NCBI GenBank assembly: GCA_010645155.1 | Contig: JAAGOF010000319.1 | Span: 201,203 to 265,202, forward strand | Direction of reading: 5' to 3' | Origin: Tigriopus japonicus | Lineage: Eukaryota; Arthropoda; Copepoda; Harpacticoida; Harpacticidae | Length of the DNA stretch: 64,000 nucleotides | Part shown: one piece after another, positions 11,900 through 26,800 of the stretch | How positions within the stretch are numbered: position 1 is the stretch's first letter | Layout of the letters: each line of letters starts with the position of its first letter | Made by a program: the position numbers and the translations under genes | The notes under the pieces: model-generated | Told to the model about the DNA's origin: nothing | Seen by the model: only the letters and a program-made list of their open reading frames with translations | Database searches by the model: none

Positions 11900-14800
11900 G
11901 TAAGTTTCATTGGAATCAACCAAGTCAGACGAAATACTAGGAATTAGGTTGTGTGTTTTGTTGCAAATCGAAATCCTTTCAAGTAAATTGATTTACTTCT
12001 CATAACATCGATAAGTCTCAAGCACTGACAAATGCAGAATAGCCAACAAAACTTTGAGTGCGATCAGGTGTTTGTTTTGAACAGTATTTCTTGTTTTGAC
12101 CGCTCCTGAATGCGTTGTAACTTAATTGCTTCACAATCGTACACAAGACGAGATAGATAAAACTACAGTTCTACATACACAGAAATGCCACTCCCAAATT
12201 GTTCGTGATTCAACAAGCTTGCACTGTGTGTGCGATGGATTTGACGTTGAGCACAGGTAGTTACGTGATTCAAAACTGGAATTTGCGATTTCAGGGAGTC
12301 AGTGACGGAATTGCTCTCTCAACTGCTATACTTGAACTAGAGCAATGCATAAAGAATCAACTTACCTGGCACCCTTGTTGCTGGACTGCTGAAATGAGCT
12401 CAAAACAAATCTCCACTGACCTAACTGGAGTGACATTTCTGTCTATATAGAACTGTAGATAAAACGAGTTTTTTGGCTCTTATAATATTTTTCTTTGTCA
12501 TGACACGACTGTGCCAAAGCTCAAGCAGCTAATGCAAATATACAATTCAGGCATAATTTGAAGAAATTGAAAATATCTTTTTGAAATTCATTGGACCCAA
12601 TTTGGATCTGTGTCTCCACAAGATTAATGGAGTTTGACAATAAAATAGAAGATTTTTTTGGTCCAAAAACTTCCTGAAACAGAAGTTTTCGGACTTATGA
12701 AATATGCATCACTCAACATCAAAAACATGAGCAATTTGAATTTTTTAAGTGAATTTCGTATACATATAATTTTGTAGTCAACTCCCTTGGGTTTCGGTTA
12801 AGCCCTCTTGCAGCCGAAACTTTCCGTTACAGATGAAAGCCCTTTCGGTCCATCACTATTTCAGAGATTTTGAAAAATGCGGTTGATGTTTCAAGTTTCG
12901 ATTTTATTCCATTCAGACCCTGCCCTTCAAGAAATCGTCAATTTGAAGATGAATCTGTTAGAAATATTTATTTTTATCGCTATGTTGAACACACACTAAA
13001 GTGTACTTTAAATAATTATGAAATACGTATACCAAAAACCTTATAACTGTATTAAAAAGCCATTTGGAATACCGCATGAGCGCTTCAGAAAAATGAACGT
13101 CGAATAAAGATATAATTTCTACACTTATGTTAACATATTTTCTACAGCATTGGCAGTGTAAAATTGAACCAGTAAAGTTATATTGAACATAAGAAGTAAT
13201 GAAAATGAACACAAGAGGAGTAATGAAAATGAACCCAATAGAAGTAATGAAAATGAACCCAATAGAAGTAATGAAAATGAACCCAACTGGAAGTTCGTAT
13301 CATTTCGTAGATTACAAAAAGGGGTTCTCTTCCGAGAAAAGGTGTGAACATCTTTATAGTACCTATCTTCCCTCAGGGTATATATTTCTAAGTAAGCAAA
13401 TCCTAATCAAATATTAAATCTCACATGATGAATTTAAAGTGAATAAGTTTCTTTTGCAACACATAATTCAAAAGAGTTGGTTGCTTGCTTTGAAATCCCA
13501 CAATATTCTTGCTTATCCTAATTTACGACAATGTACCTTGCCCTCATTCAGCTGTGATAGAGGTTGTGAAGAATTGATTGTTGTCTTTTGCTATGGACGC
13601 TGCCAAGACCTGCCGCGTAGACATCGCTGTAGGCCAGCCAGCACTGTCCAGGTACTTAGAAAGAGACAAATTACCTAATATTTCAAGTAAATTTGCCAAT
13701 AATGTCGCCAACCAATGCCCTTTTTGATGTCGGTAAACAATTATGATACTTATTTATCAGTACAATATCACACATATTGCGAAATACTTAAAATTATGTT
13801 GAGTTTTGTCTCTTCCCGAGTGCATAGACAATGCTGGCTGGCCTTTAGCGATGCTAACCAACAGGCTGGTGGGGCGGGAATAGAGGGGGACAACAAACAA
13901 TTCTTCACAACCTCTATTTAGAGTCATCAAACTCCCAAAATAGTTATTCTTATGCAAGATGGAGTGATGACAGGTCAAATATTTTCCGTAAGCTCAAATG
14001 CTTACAATCAGATGGAGCCCACGGCATTTTACACTCACAAAATGATTTTAAAGTGACGTGGCATGTTTTGAGAAATTACTGCGCAAGGTGCAAAATGAGC
14101 TCGCCTAAAATTAGGGGTCGTCTCACATTTGTTGATGGATGAACAATTGGAGCATATTTTTTAACAGATAAATACTGACAAAATCATTTATTTGAAAGTC
14201 ATAATCCATCGCCTTAGTTTAGTTTTCTTCCCTTTTTTACCGCTGAATGTTATTCATGGCACACAATATCTTTGATTATATCAATAATTATATTGTTATT
14301 AGTAGAGGCAGGAAGTGTAAACGAATACAATTGTAAAATTAAACGAAAAAAGACGTTTTAAATTGTCTACTTGTGGAAAAAAGGGGAAATCTAGAAAATT
14401 TCAATAAGGAAGTAATTAATGGGCAAGAATTTTTCGTTAGAACATATGTCAAATAAAAACCAAGATTTTAAAAATGCCTCTTTTTAAGGAGCGTTTTCAG
14501 TAGAGCTGTGTATGTAAAGTCAGATTTGCAAATACGTTAATGAACCCTGAACAAAATTTCAGCTGATTCCACAAAATAAGCGCCTCTTGCGGTCAGATTG
14601 AGACATAGTTGCCAGCTAATGAGTGTGTTTTAATGCCACTCTTTGGCAAACCGTTCAAGATTTTCTTGAAATCAACATTTCTCCGAAATGTACGATTTTG
14701 ATAACAAAATGCCATTGCAAAGAAATGTAAGCATCTAAGGATAAACCTATTTCTCCAAAGTTTTGCCAAAAGTGGCATTAAAAACCACTCTCTAGCTGGG

Positions 14801-17800
14801 AACTATGCCTCAATACGACCGCAAGAGGCGCTTATTTTGTGGAATCAGCTGAAATTTTGATCAAGGTTAATTGTTCTCATGGCCAGAAAGCTTTTTCGAC
14901 CCAATGGTAATCTTTTCTTGCTGTGCCTGTCGGGCAACACTATGAGCACAAGTTAATTCATAAGTAGGGCCCGGAAAAATATTTACAAAAAAGTGACAAA
15001 ATATCCAATACATATTTTCTTCAAACGGTCAAAATATTTAGAAAATGCCGGATATTTAAGAAATGTTTTTTTTGACAAGGACAATATTTGGTATTTTTGT
15101 CTGTATGCACCGATTTTCCACTTTTCTTTCTGGGGAATTTGATGCATTTGGCCTTTGTTGGGGGCATACTTGATTGTAATTGACTCAAAAATACAGTTTT
15201 CATTTTACCTCAAGAGCTGGCGCAGTTTTTTCGTGGATGACAGTAGTTTTGGTTAGAGCTCTATATTAGAAAGAGTACAATCATATCCAACGCCATCTAG
15301 TTCATTCTGCTCGCAACTGCTCGCCATTCCCAAAAGGATGCACAGGTACCCTCTAAGCTGAACAAGTTTTCCAAATTATCAGACCAAGATAGCACCTTTT
15401 GAGAAACTAAAGGGCCTAGAACTTTAATGAAGGAGTCCAAATTGAACTATTAGTGTGTTTCAAATGATTCAACGCTGAATTACCTATAAAATTAGGTTTA
15501 AAGCTTTAAAAGACAGTAAGAGAATGAAAATCTATCCCGTTGGACATATTGATGCAAGAGGTGATGGCAACAATGTGATTGGAAATGAAATTGCAGGGCT
15601 GCTGAATTCTCTTCCCTCTTGTGCTTCGCTGTCATGGTTATTGCTGAGAAAGAGCGCAGGGAATTTTCTTCCTCTCTTGACTTCACCCCTGACTGCTATT
15701 GAACTTGCCCACCTACCCCTTGATATGCAAGATCACAGGTGTAAGTGGTGGTGGCCAGCAGGGGAGTCCAGTCAAATGCTTGCTAGCTTCAGATAGCTTG
15801 CCCAGCTTGCCCACTGGCACTTGTTTAAGAAGGGAACTGCAAGGATTGCTGGGCCGGGCCAGCTCGCTCTCTCTCTTTCTCACTCTCTTTCTCTCGCTCT
15901 CCACACTGAGCCCAGTGAGCAAACAGGGACTTGAAGGACTTGACTCAACATTTCAGGGTTGATAGGTAAAAAAAGGAAAACTCAACATGCTCCTCTCCAT
16001 CACTATTCTTTCTGACACATTTTTTATGGTAGGAGCCCTGATTGTGAACGTTTTCTCTGAAAAAGCATTGATCACAATGAGGGGTGAGATATTCATTTTT
16101 CTCTCGGTCTTTTAGGTTTTAAACCTAATTTTACAGGCAATTCAGCTTTGAATCATTTGAAAAACACTAATAGTTCAATTTGGACCCCTTCGTTAAAGGT
16201 TTAGGCCTTTTAGTTTCTCAAAAGGTGCTATCTTGGTCTGATAGTTTGGAAAACTTGTTCAGCTTAGAGGGTACTTGTGCATCCTTTTGGGAACGGCAAG
16301 CAGTTGTGAGCAGAATGAACTAGATGGCGTTGGATATGATTGTACTCTTTCTAATATAGAGCTCTAGTTTTGGTTGTAAATGTATGTAATCTTATGCCAT
16401 TTGGTAGAGTTTTTTGTATTTTTGGGTTCATTTTTGGTAAGCCCTATTGAGCATTGGTCGGTCATTTATTTTCTTCAATTTTGCTTGAAATATTTTTTCT
16501 GACTCAAATATTTGAGAGTATATCTATTTTTTCCTTGAAAAAGCCAAAATATTTAAATAATCGACGAAAAACAGATAAATATTTTTACAATATTATTATA
16601 CTATATTATTATATTATTACAAAAATTTATTTCCGGGCCCTATTTAAAAGTGTGGTTTCTTTTTTTTGTGCAAAACTGCAACTGACAATAAAATTATAAC
16701 TTTACTTTGGCGTTGCACTTTCTTCGAAGTTATTACTTACTTGGAAAATTGAAAACAACCTTTAAAGAGCTTGAAATCCAAGATAATTATTTTTTTTTGG
16801 CCGATTAGACGAGAAAAGACGAATCAAATTGGCCAATTAGATGAAAAAAGACGAATAAAATCCAAATAAGAAGGGAAAAAAATTCGCAATACAACGAACG
16901 AATAAAGGTAAAAAAGACGAAAAAGATGAAAACGAATAAGTTCATTCGTCTACAGTTCCTGTAACTATTTATCAGTAATCTTCTTACATTGATTCATGGG
17001 TACTTATCTTGCTAGACATTTTTAAAGACAAAAAAGCAACAATACAAAATGTGGCACTAAATTTGCCTTTACAACGGCAACCCTGAACTCCAATCATAAC
17101 AAGACGCAAAGTCACAAACAAGTTTAGAGAAAAACAGAAGTTTGTCTCCTAAATATACTTCTCCCAAAATGCTATCAGCATTTTACAAATGCCCTTGCTG
17201 CTCATTCAATGTCTCAGCTAAAGAGATTCTAGAAGATCACATGAATATTTTGGAGCATTGGCCGCCTTTGAGAAGATCCCAAAGAGGAAAAGGGACTCTT
17301 TTAAACCCTCTTGAAGAAACAAAAGCCCCTGAAATTAACTCCAAAGATTCTGTCCGTTACACTGAATTATGTGAACAGACTAAAAACTTGAATATTGTGG
17401 CCAGTGGTCAAATGAATCCTCCTGAAGATTTAAATTTAAACAACAACCAACCTAGACCCTACGTAATCAAGACCAAGGTCAAGAAACTGAGTTGCAAAGT
17501 CTGTGGGCAGTTTTCGACGCGGAATAGGCAAGAAATGGTGGATCACGTGGATCAGATTCATTTGAAACGAAATGAGAAGAACAAGAAGTGTCCGTATTGT
17601 CCGGAAATGTTTGCCCGAGTATCAGAGCGAACTCTGCACAAGACCCAAGCACATCCCTAAGATTTACAACCTATTCTCTCATGTTATTATTTAACAAAGA
17701 AAAATTAACCAATATGTTTGTTAGAAATCTATGATATTTGATTATCTCATGTTCTAGAATAACATTCCCCTTGATTCACTCGAGATGAGACCTTGTTATT

Positions 17801-20800
17801 TTTGTATCACATCATTACTGACATGTTACATAAAAAAGGTCCATAATATCTAACGTATCCATTTTCTAAGTTAACAAGACCTTATTAGGAAAATGTATCA
17901 GGATTCGTCGAAATTTAATTCTTACGAGTGATGTACCGAAAATTTGATTCCGTTGCATTTTTTATTCATTCATTCTCCCTGTACTCCAATGGAACGTCAA
18001 AACAAATCAATTTTGCATGGGTTTTGAAAAGAATCAAATTGCATTCCATTCCTTTGTTTACATGAGATGTCTTGTAAAAATGTTTGCCTCCAATTTCGTA
18101 TCAAGTTTTGTCGAGAAAAATAGGCGTTGATATCTGTTTCTGAAAGATAAATTCACCAATCCGATTGTGCAAAAGAATGCAGAATGACTTCCTCTAAAAT
18201 CTCTCGACGAAACATAGTTATTAGAATCAACGTATGAAAATAACAAATTTCTGACACATTTGAAAAAGTTGTCAACATTAATGATATTTAAACCAACCAT
18301 GAAAATGAGAAAAAATAAGAACAGTGCTGATGTTTGAAATGCATAGCATTAGTAAAATATTAAATGGAGTGCACAAGGACTTGCAGAAGTTAATAGCAGT
18401 GCAAAATGCTTTTCCATTCTATGTATTTTCATGAGACAAGTCGCCGGCTTCTTTCGTACTTTGAAAAATCTCAATCTCCAACTTTGCCGGACATCCAAAA
18501 GACTCCGCATCAATCAAAATTGATCTCTATACTTTAACTTCCATGACATAGATCATTCATTGTCATCGTTTCTTATTCGTTTTTGCAGGCAACATGTTGT
18601 CGATTGCGGTCCTTTGTCGACGTGATATGGACCTAAAGCCAATGTTCCGACAGATCCTAATCAGTTTGATCTCTTTTGACATTGGCTGTATCATATTCAA
18701 CCTTCTGCTCTTCAGTCTGCCACTTCTATCCAATGCTTACAGCGAAGGTGTATTTCCCTACATTGTTCCCATCGTCCTACCGTTTGCCCAAATCTCTTTA
18801 ACAGGTAAAATATCTTGGGCATTCATTTCTTTTCTCTATCAATGAAAACATTGATTGCTTTCAAATGAGCTTATGAAGTGGACACGCAAAGGCAATTTTA
18901 AATTCAAAATTAGGGGTCAAAGCAGCCATTAACATGGGGAAAAAAATAGTATAGTCCTTACTCAATTTCATGACTCTCCCTCAAATGAATTTTAATGAAG
19001 TCTATATTCGGGCAGGATTCCTGGCCAAGATTAGATGATTTAAGGGCCTTGAAATTCTTTGAAACTTCATGACAATTTTGAAGGATTACTTTTTTTCTTT
19101 TTTATTCATTTGCCATTGAATAGCGCGAATTGGCCACCTTCCGATCTTCTAAATCATAACAGGCCGTAGAAAAATGAAAGTAGTCCATAAAATTGAATAT
19201 AATAAATAATCTAAATGAAAGTAGGCCATTGAAAAATGAAATCATACAGTAGATTATCTATACCAGAACTCAAAATTGCGCCCATCCCTGTGCCTCATTC
19301 TTTGAATACAGCTTTTACTTTGACATCGGAACAACATTTATCCTTCATTAGTATTATAGTTTATGTACTAAAATGGCCTGATTCAAATTCCTTCAGCCTA
19401 AAACTTTGCTTTATATTTACAGGCCAGCACTTTTGTTTCATTTGCATTTTTTTTCTTTCAATGTTGTCAAGTGGACGTATCAAGAATGTTAAAAACACAA
19501 GAATAAAACCAGATAAAGAAGCACTTTGTCGCAGAGAAAAATGATGCATCAGGGAATCTGTGAACTGTACATCAATATTCTCACCTCCATTTCTTATTCT
19601 ATTTGCCAAGTTGCTTGTAAGAAATGGTGGAGAATTGGAGGACTTGGGTTTCAAAAAAAATTGTATTCACATTTTGTTTCTGCAAAGCCCTTAAATTTTG
19701 TCCCATCTCCTTAGATTCTCTCATCTTCATCGATAATGTACGTTATTTGACGAGGAATGGAGATTGACATTAATTTTTAATGGGCCCCATGACTCAATCA
19801 TTTTGACTTTTAAGTTTCGTTTAAGAAACCTTTTTCTCTCCAAAAGGAATTCATGAGTAGCTTGGTCGATTTTTTTTTTTGGGGGGGGGGGTGTTAGACG
19901 ACTTTTGACCTTAGAAAAGATTGAGTTCTTGGGAGGAACGGAAATGTGGAACAAAAAGTTTGAAGAGGGAAACTTTTGACAAGACAATAGTGAGTGTACG
20001 ACTTTTTCTTCACAACACTTGTCACAATATATCACTCTCGAGTTTGTCTCTTCTGGAAGTTCCGGAAAGTAATGGTACATGGTCACATCAAACGTAAGTG
20101 GTTGAGTAAGAGAAAAACCAGTTCAAAGAATTGTTTTCCCTCCATCTTTCCTTATCAAAATTCAGAGTAATCTGATCCAGTTGTTTCCAGATTTGAATAA
20201 TCAAGATGCTTCTTGCTTCATGCCAAAAAGTTTTAAGTTCAATTATTTGAGGAATGTACTTGTGCGACCTTTTCGATTTAACAAAATGCTGTGTTAACTT
20301 ATTTGGATTCGACTCAAAATGTGGCACTACAGGCTTTCATTTCATCAAAACTAATTTGTCTCATCTCAAGTGTCAACTAGAGATGCTGTAGTGTCGACTG
20401 TACCAACCAAAATCAAGTGACGGATTGATACGACCAAGTTTTCAATCTTTATGTTCTGACGTCTCCAGTTTGAACCAATGAAGAGCATTCGGTTTCAATT
20501 TGGATTTTTTGCACACACACCTTGTTTGGGTGCCCTCTCTTGTTCTTGTAATTAATCTTGAACAAAATTTCAGCTGATTCCACAAAATCCAAAATCAGCG
20601 CCTCTTGCGGTCAGATGTGGTCAGATTGAGACATAGTTGCCAGCTGGCGAGTGTTTTTTAATGCCACTCTTTAGCAAACCGTTGAAGATTTTCTTGACAT
20701 TGACATTTCTCCAAAATGTACAAGTTTGATAACATAATGCCATTGCAAAGAAATGTAAGCACCTTAGGAAAAACTTGTTTTTCCAAAATTTTGCCAAAGA

Positions 20801-23800
20801 TGGCAATGTAACCCACTCTCTAGCTGGCAACTTTATCTCAATCTGACCTATCTGACCGCAAGAGGCGCTAATTTTGTGGAATCAGCTGAAATTTTGTTCC
20901 AGGTTAATTCTTTCGTACTCAAAAGGAAAACACCCTTCCATTGAATGAGATATTTGGCTTCACGATGAGAAAAGGGACAGTGGGTGCAACCTAGTGATGG
21001 GTTTCGAGTTAGGAGTGCTGACACTTTTGACTCGAAGTTTATTATTGTTCATTAGGGCAGGTTGTATTGAACTTTTTGAAATAACCCAAACAAGGACCAA
21101 TTTGGCAACACTCGAACTAGTTCGATTTCGAGTTCCGTCGGTTGTTCCCTCATTCACTTACGGATTTCGATTTGGCATCACTACCATATTTTAGCCACTC
21201 CACATAGCTCTCAAGGTATTTGCAACCTTTATACTACCGATCTATGAGTATGCCTTGCTAATCTGGCTCTCTGGCGAAATCTCAAAGAACATGTGGCAAG
21301 CAATAAATGCAGTCTTCTCCAAGTATCTTAAACGTTAACTACAAGCTCCCAATAAGACCTGTTATGTATGGCCACGCGTACTAGCGCGTTCTTAAAAGTG
21401 TCGAGTGTAAGTGCTTCCCCAGACGGCGTAAGTTCGAATCCTGTTGGTAACTGTACCGAATTTGCAATTACAATTAACTAATTGCAATACATTTTCAAGT
21501 AATTGTAATTTATTACATTTGAAATCAAAGTATTGGTAATTGTGACAATTGTGACCACTTTCAATTACAAATTACAACTACATTTTCACCTACAAAACAA
21601 GTTCTACGAAAACCTTTTCCCAATATTTCCAAAATTATTCAGTTTCAAAGTAGATGCATCGAAAGTCGACAAATCTTTAACGCCCCTTACAGATTATTGC
21701 GCTTAAAGAAAAATGATTTCTTGTTGCACTTTCAAAATAAGTGTAATTGAAAGGTAATAGAACGTAATTCAATTACATTTTGAAATTAATTGTAATTAAT
21801 TACATTTGAAAATAAAGTGATTGGAATTGTTTTTAATTACTTTTGGGACCAAAGTAATTGGAATTCCTTAAATTTCAAAAGTAATTAACACAAGTCTGCT
21901 CCCAATACGTAAAACAAGCAGATGACAAGAAAGTATCTGAAGCTTTTTGTTTCAGAAATTTCAGTTTTTTTGCGAATTTTTAAAATTTCAATTGCGCTTT
22001 TTTTGGTTTTCATTTGCGCTTTTGATCTTTTTCTAGTTGACCAGAAGGTGGGTTTTCAAGTCCGTTTTTCCCAGGATTTTTTGATTTTTTTCCGCCCGTT
22101 GTACGTACGATTGTTAAAGTATGATAAAATGATCACAATTTATGTGAAAGGAACAATTTTTGAGGAAACCATCTCCAGATGGGAGGTCCTGAATAAAAGC
22201 GAGCTTAATTCCTTGAAACAGATACGTGGAAAGTAGATAACTTGAACCTTATGCAAATTCACTCTCCCAGAATTTTCACATACGTAAGTGCCCAAATTTC
22301 TGAATCTTTCCGTCATTTAGTGAGCAAGGCACGTGTTACCGATATTTGAGCGAATTGTAATGGAGATTAAAATACTTTTAATACAAGTGCTTGGACACTT
22401 TCACTTAAATATGGTCTTTTTGTGGACCTTTTGAATAGATGGAAAATTATTGTGGAGAGAAACGGAAAGGCGTTTGTGGAGGGTGATTTTTTTAGTGAAT
22501 TCAGAGAGAACCAACATGTCTGATTTAAGAAACAAGGAAGAAAATACTTATTTTTGAAATGATATCAAAGAAATTTTAGAGCTGAAAACACCAGGGTCGA
22601 GAATGGGAAAATTTACGTTTTTAGGTATATTTGTCGCTTTTTTTCGTTTCATTTCTTCTTGCCAAAAAAGCTCATTTCACTTGACAAAAATTTGCACTCC
22701 TTAGTTCGTGCATTTAAACTGAGTCATTGTATTATTAAATACGTCTTGAACCCAAAGTTTGAACCACCTCCGACGATTCTACCTCTTAGAAGAGCCAGCG
22801 TTAAATTTCAAACGAGACTTGGAACGAGACCAGCTCAACCATATGCTCAAGGTTGCCCAAGAGCAGCAAATTCTAACGCGTTAAATGATCAAATATTTTA
22901 TTAAAAATGACATTGTATACATGTGCTCATGACTGACAGGGAATCCACTCCTTTGTATCGGTCACATATCCGAGAATGACTTCCTAAAAAAGCAGTTGAC
23001 AATTCCAAAACTTTTTTTTCTTTTTTCAGAATTTGAAGTTCTTACAAATTGACTTACGACGCTTCTTGACAAAAACGTTGTTTGGTGCAGCCGTTCATTG
23101 GTTCATCAGACATTCCTGTCCATGATTGTAGGCGTTCTTGGTCCACACGTGTATTACAAGCTCCTATCTGCATAATTACACTAAAGATAAAGAATATGGA
23201 AATTTTCCTCCAGACTTCACATTCATGGGTCTCTCCAGGCAGGAATTCAAATTAGTCTGTCCCACATACTGGATGTACATACTGTGGGAAGATAAAGAAT
23301 GCGTGGAGCCTCAACTTTAGCCTAACACGTTGCTATTTTGAGCTAGAAAGGTTAATTTCGGATTCCAATTCATATTATATGTTGGCGAAGCAAAATCGTA
23401 TGATTACCCCGATGCATCAGCTACTGAAAAACATCATTTTGATTAATTGGTGGACTAAAGAGCATTTTGTGAGCAATCTGATGAAGTCATTGTCAGTTTC
23501 ACTTTGACAACAAATCGATCAATAAATAATGTAAGGACAATAATGTAGCTTTTTATAATTAATATTTCTTTCCTACAGAAACTAGAAATAGGTTAAACTT
23601 TGTAATCTATCAAGATAAATTGATGGTCAGTTTTCCACGCAAACCAGCACCAGGGTCCAGACTTCTCAGTTCTAGCTAGCTAAGCAGGCAGACGATGCTC
23701 CAGAGACAGGAGATGGGGGCACAAACCCGTTTGTCTCCATTGACGAGAGTGACATTTCTTGTCTGACAGTGCCATATTTACAATTAGTGAGAGAAAAATG

Positions 23801-26800
23801 GAAGCACTGATAGTGTTTCAAACTGCACCCACAGATGTCAGTCACATCTCGCCTTTGTACAAGTGTAGGTCTATAGAGAGGCCATTCTTGTCATTTTGTC
23901 TGCCTTGTTTACTGCTGAAACTAGCCAGAGGTTGCGTGAAAAGGCAAATGTTTCCGAGGAATATCGTAAAATACTTGCTTGTCCACACAAGTGGAAGATA
24001 GTAGTACAAATGAAAGTGCACAAGACAGGTTTTCAATGCCAAATCCTTTAATTGTGTGAATATATGACTGTGAATTGAAATATCATATTCAATGAACACC
24101 TTAGTATAAATTGGGAGAACATGCCCCAAAAGCTTGTTTTCAAAAATTTGCCTTCTACAACTACGTTTGTTTGGGCAAGTTTCAACAAGTCGCTGATGAT
24201 AAACGGCCCTTGATACCCACAATGAAATTTCATGGCCAGCCTGCTCTGGTGTCTCCACTCTAGAACTCTGTGATACAAAGGATGTATATCTCCTCTAAGA
24301 AAAGAAATTATTAAAAACCAAGCGCAAGCCATTCTTGGCATATCAAACTGACTTTTTCATTTTAAACTTTCACACACGATGGTGTCTGATGTTTCTTTTT
24401 TGTCTGTATTCAGGGTCCATTTATTGCACTCTGGCGGTGGCAATTGAACGCTATATGTCTGTGTGCCATCCACATAGAACACCATCGGATTGCGCCGGCA
24501 CACTTTCCATCATTGGCTTGATCTTCTTTTCCGTGGCCATCAATATTTGCCGTTTCTTGGAGTTTGAAACTACTTACGAACATCGGGTAAGTATGCGATC
24601 AGGTCGTTAGCGGAAAGTATAGGGGGTTCCAAAGTGGATGAAAATCAAATTTCATGAGACCAGAGTGCCAAATTAGATCAGCGAACTGAGTTTGAAGGTC
24701 CGGACTTTGAGCTGACTAATGAGGGGGATAGGACCCAAAGTGGAAACATTGCCAACATTGGAACCAATCTGAGTAATCGAGAAGATGAAGGGTATTTTGG
24801 AACGAAGTCATGGAATCAGCGTTGCAAGATTATTTTAACTACTGAGTACTGTTGCAAAATCAGTCTGTAAACTTGAGACACTGATATCTAAATATGAATC
24901 TCTCAAATCACTGCCAGTTTTGATTGTAGATAAAGGAAAAAAATGGCACTGCAGGTGTTTAAATTGTATACTACGCTCCCAGATAAAGGGCAAAAAAATG
25001 TCTTTGAAGGGCTGCATATCATATGGCACTTATTCTGACTTTTATAGACAGTAGGTGTTTAGAAGTTTCTGGCAACGCTGTTTCTTGCTCTAAATCAGAC
25101 GGAGCATCTTTGGTTATTTACGATTTGTTGATCCAAATTTTACCGTGGAGAGATCTTTTTGATGTTCGAATACATGAAAGATCTGAGAATTCAGTCTAAA
25201 AGGGGCGTTCAATTTTTTTTTTTTTTTGAAAATCAGTAAAGAAAAGATGCACTTTTTTTAAACAAGTGTTCATATCATATCAATGGTACAAATTGATCCT
25301 CATTCAATGTTTCATGCTACCTAAGCCCTTAAAAACGAAGTACGATGAGCATGTCATTGTAGGAGATCAATTTTATTCCCCCTCCCGGGAAATGCATACT
25401 CACTTTAGAACTCCAAAAGACCTCAATTACAATAATATGTTATATTTCCGAACAGGTTCAACGCGTCTGGAACGAGAGTAAAAACCAATCAGACACAATT
25501 AATGTCACATTTGCGATGGCATCAACCACAGAGCTTCGGAGCAATTTGGTTTATTCACAGGTACGAACGTGACTTTTCCAAGGACAGATAAAGAATATTC
25601 CGTGATTTAGTCTTCGATCAACATACGTGGCACATTCGAAATTTTGGAAACATGGTATTGCTTAGAACAGCTACAGAGTACACTTCAATATTCAGAGCGT
25701 TTAAAGCTGAAACGTTTTTCCTTTTTGCATGGCCAGATGGCGCTCATTTTGTCAGGGTAGTTGATTCTAATCGCTCGTTTACCAAGTTTTGGTTGGGTCT
25801 ATGTAGAGCACTACTTGGGCCTAAGATCCATTGGAAAAGTCCAAATTCATGGACCCGAGAACCACATGAAAAGTACTGTACTGTACAGTACTTGTGGGTC
25901 CACACCTCTGCAATCATTCATTTGTGGGCCCTTATACCCACCAGCTTTTGATTCATGGGCCCTTTATTAGATCAAATGAACCTTGCTGGGTTCTGACACT
26001 AAAACTCCCCCAATAGCAAAATTCTTAGTGGGCTCAGTCGGGCATTGAATCCGGAACCTTGAACATCCGAAGCGTAAGTCATACCCCTTGACAAGAAACA
26101 CTGAATTTCTGGAGTGGAAGACTAATGATGAGAATTATGATTTCCTGTAGGATTCATTCAATTGCGTTCTTCTGTAAACAAGACCCGGCTTGTATATTCA
26201 GTTGACTACGGATTTCAAATTTAAGCTCAGTTGAATGTTGGAGTGAAAAGTTATGCCTTATCAAACTTGAGATTGAATGAACTTGCCCTTTTGTGGTAAA
26301 TCAATTACCAGAAAAGGGCTAATTCACGCATTCTCGGTAGGATTTTCACTGAACTTTGATTGAGCATCACTTTTGACTCCGATTGAGCTGAACATTGAAA
26401 TACGTATTCTTGTCAACATTGGCAAGGTCTCATTTGCAGAAGAACGTAATTAAACTGTTCCTGTTGGAAATCATGATTCTTCTTGTTAGCCTCCCAGTCC
26501 AGAGAAACTCAGTTGTTCTTTCCCTAGATTACTGAGTGGAATTTTTCAAAACCTTTTCTAGAAACATCGATATTGTACAAGCATATTGTTTATTTTTCTG
26601 AAAAGTAAGCTTCCATAGACAACGTATGCTTTTATGTACGTTGTGACGTTAGGTTTTCTGCATTCCACAGATTACCATGGTGACAATGCTTTTGATTGGT
26701 GGAATCATTCCATTGGTGGTGTTAACGTTTCTGAACACCCGTATTTACATCGCCATTCGAACCCGAACTCAACGTCTTCTAACAATGAGTTCAAAACAAA

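Noticed and set aside
13199..13417. ORF with MKMNPIEV repeats
   Set aside because: It is the 24-bp minisatellite read through in one frame.
14593..14778. ORF encoding MPLLAKLWRNRF..., with a similar one at 20621-20830
   Set aside because: Both lie wholly inside copies of the TTAA-flanked MITE; the similarity is that of the repeat, with no coding constraint seen.
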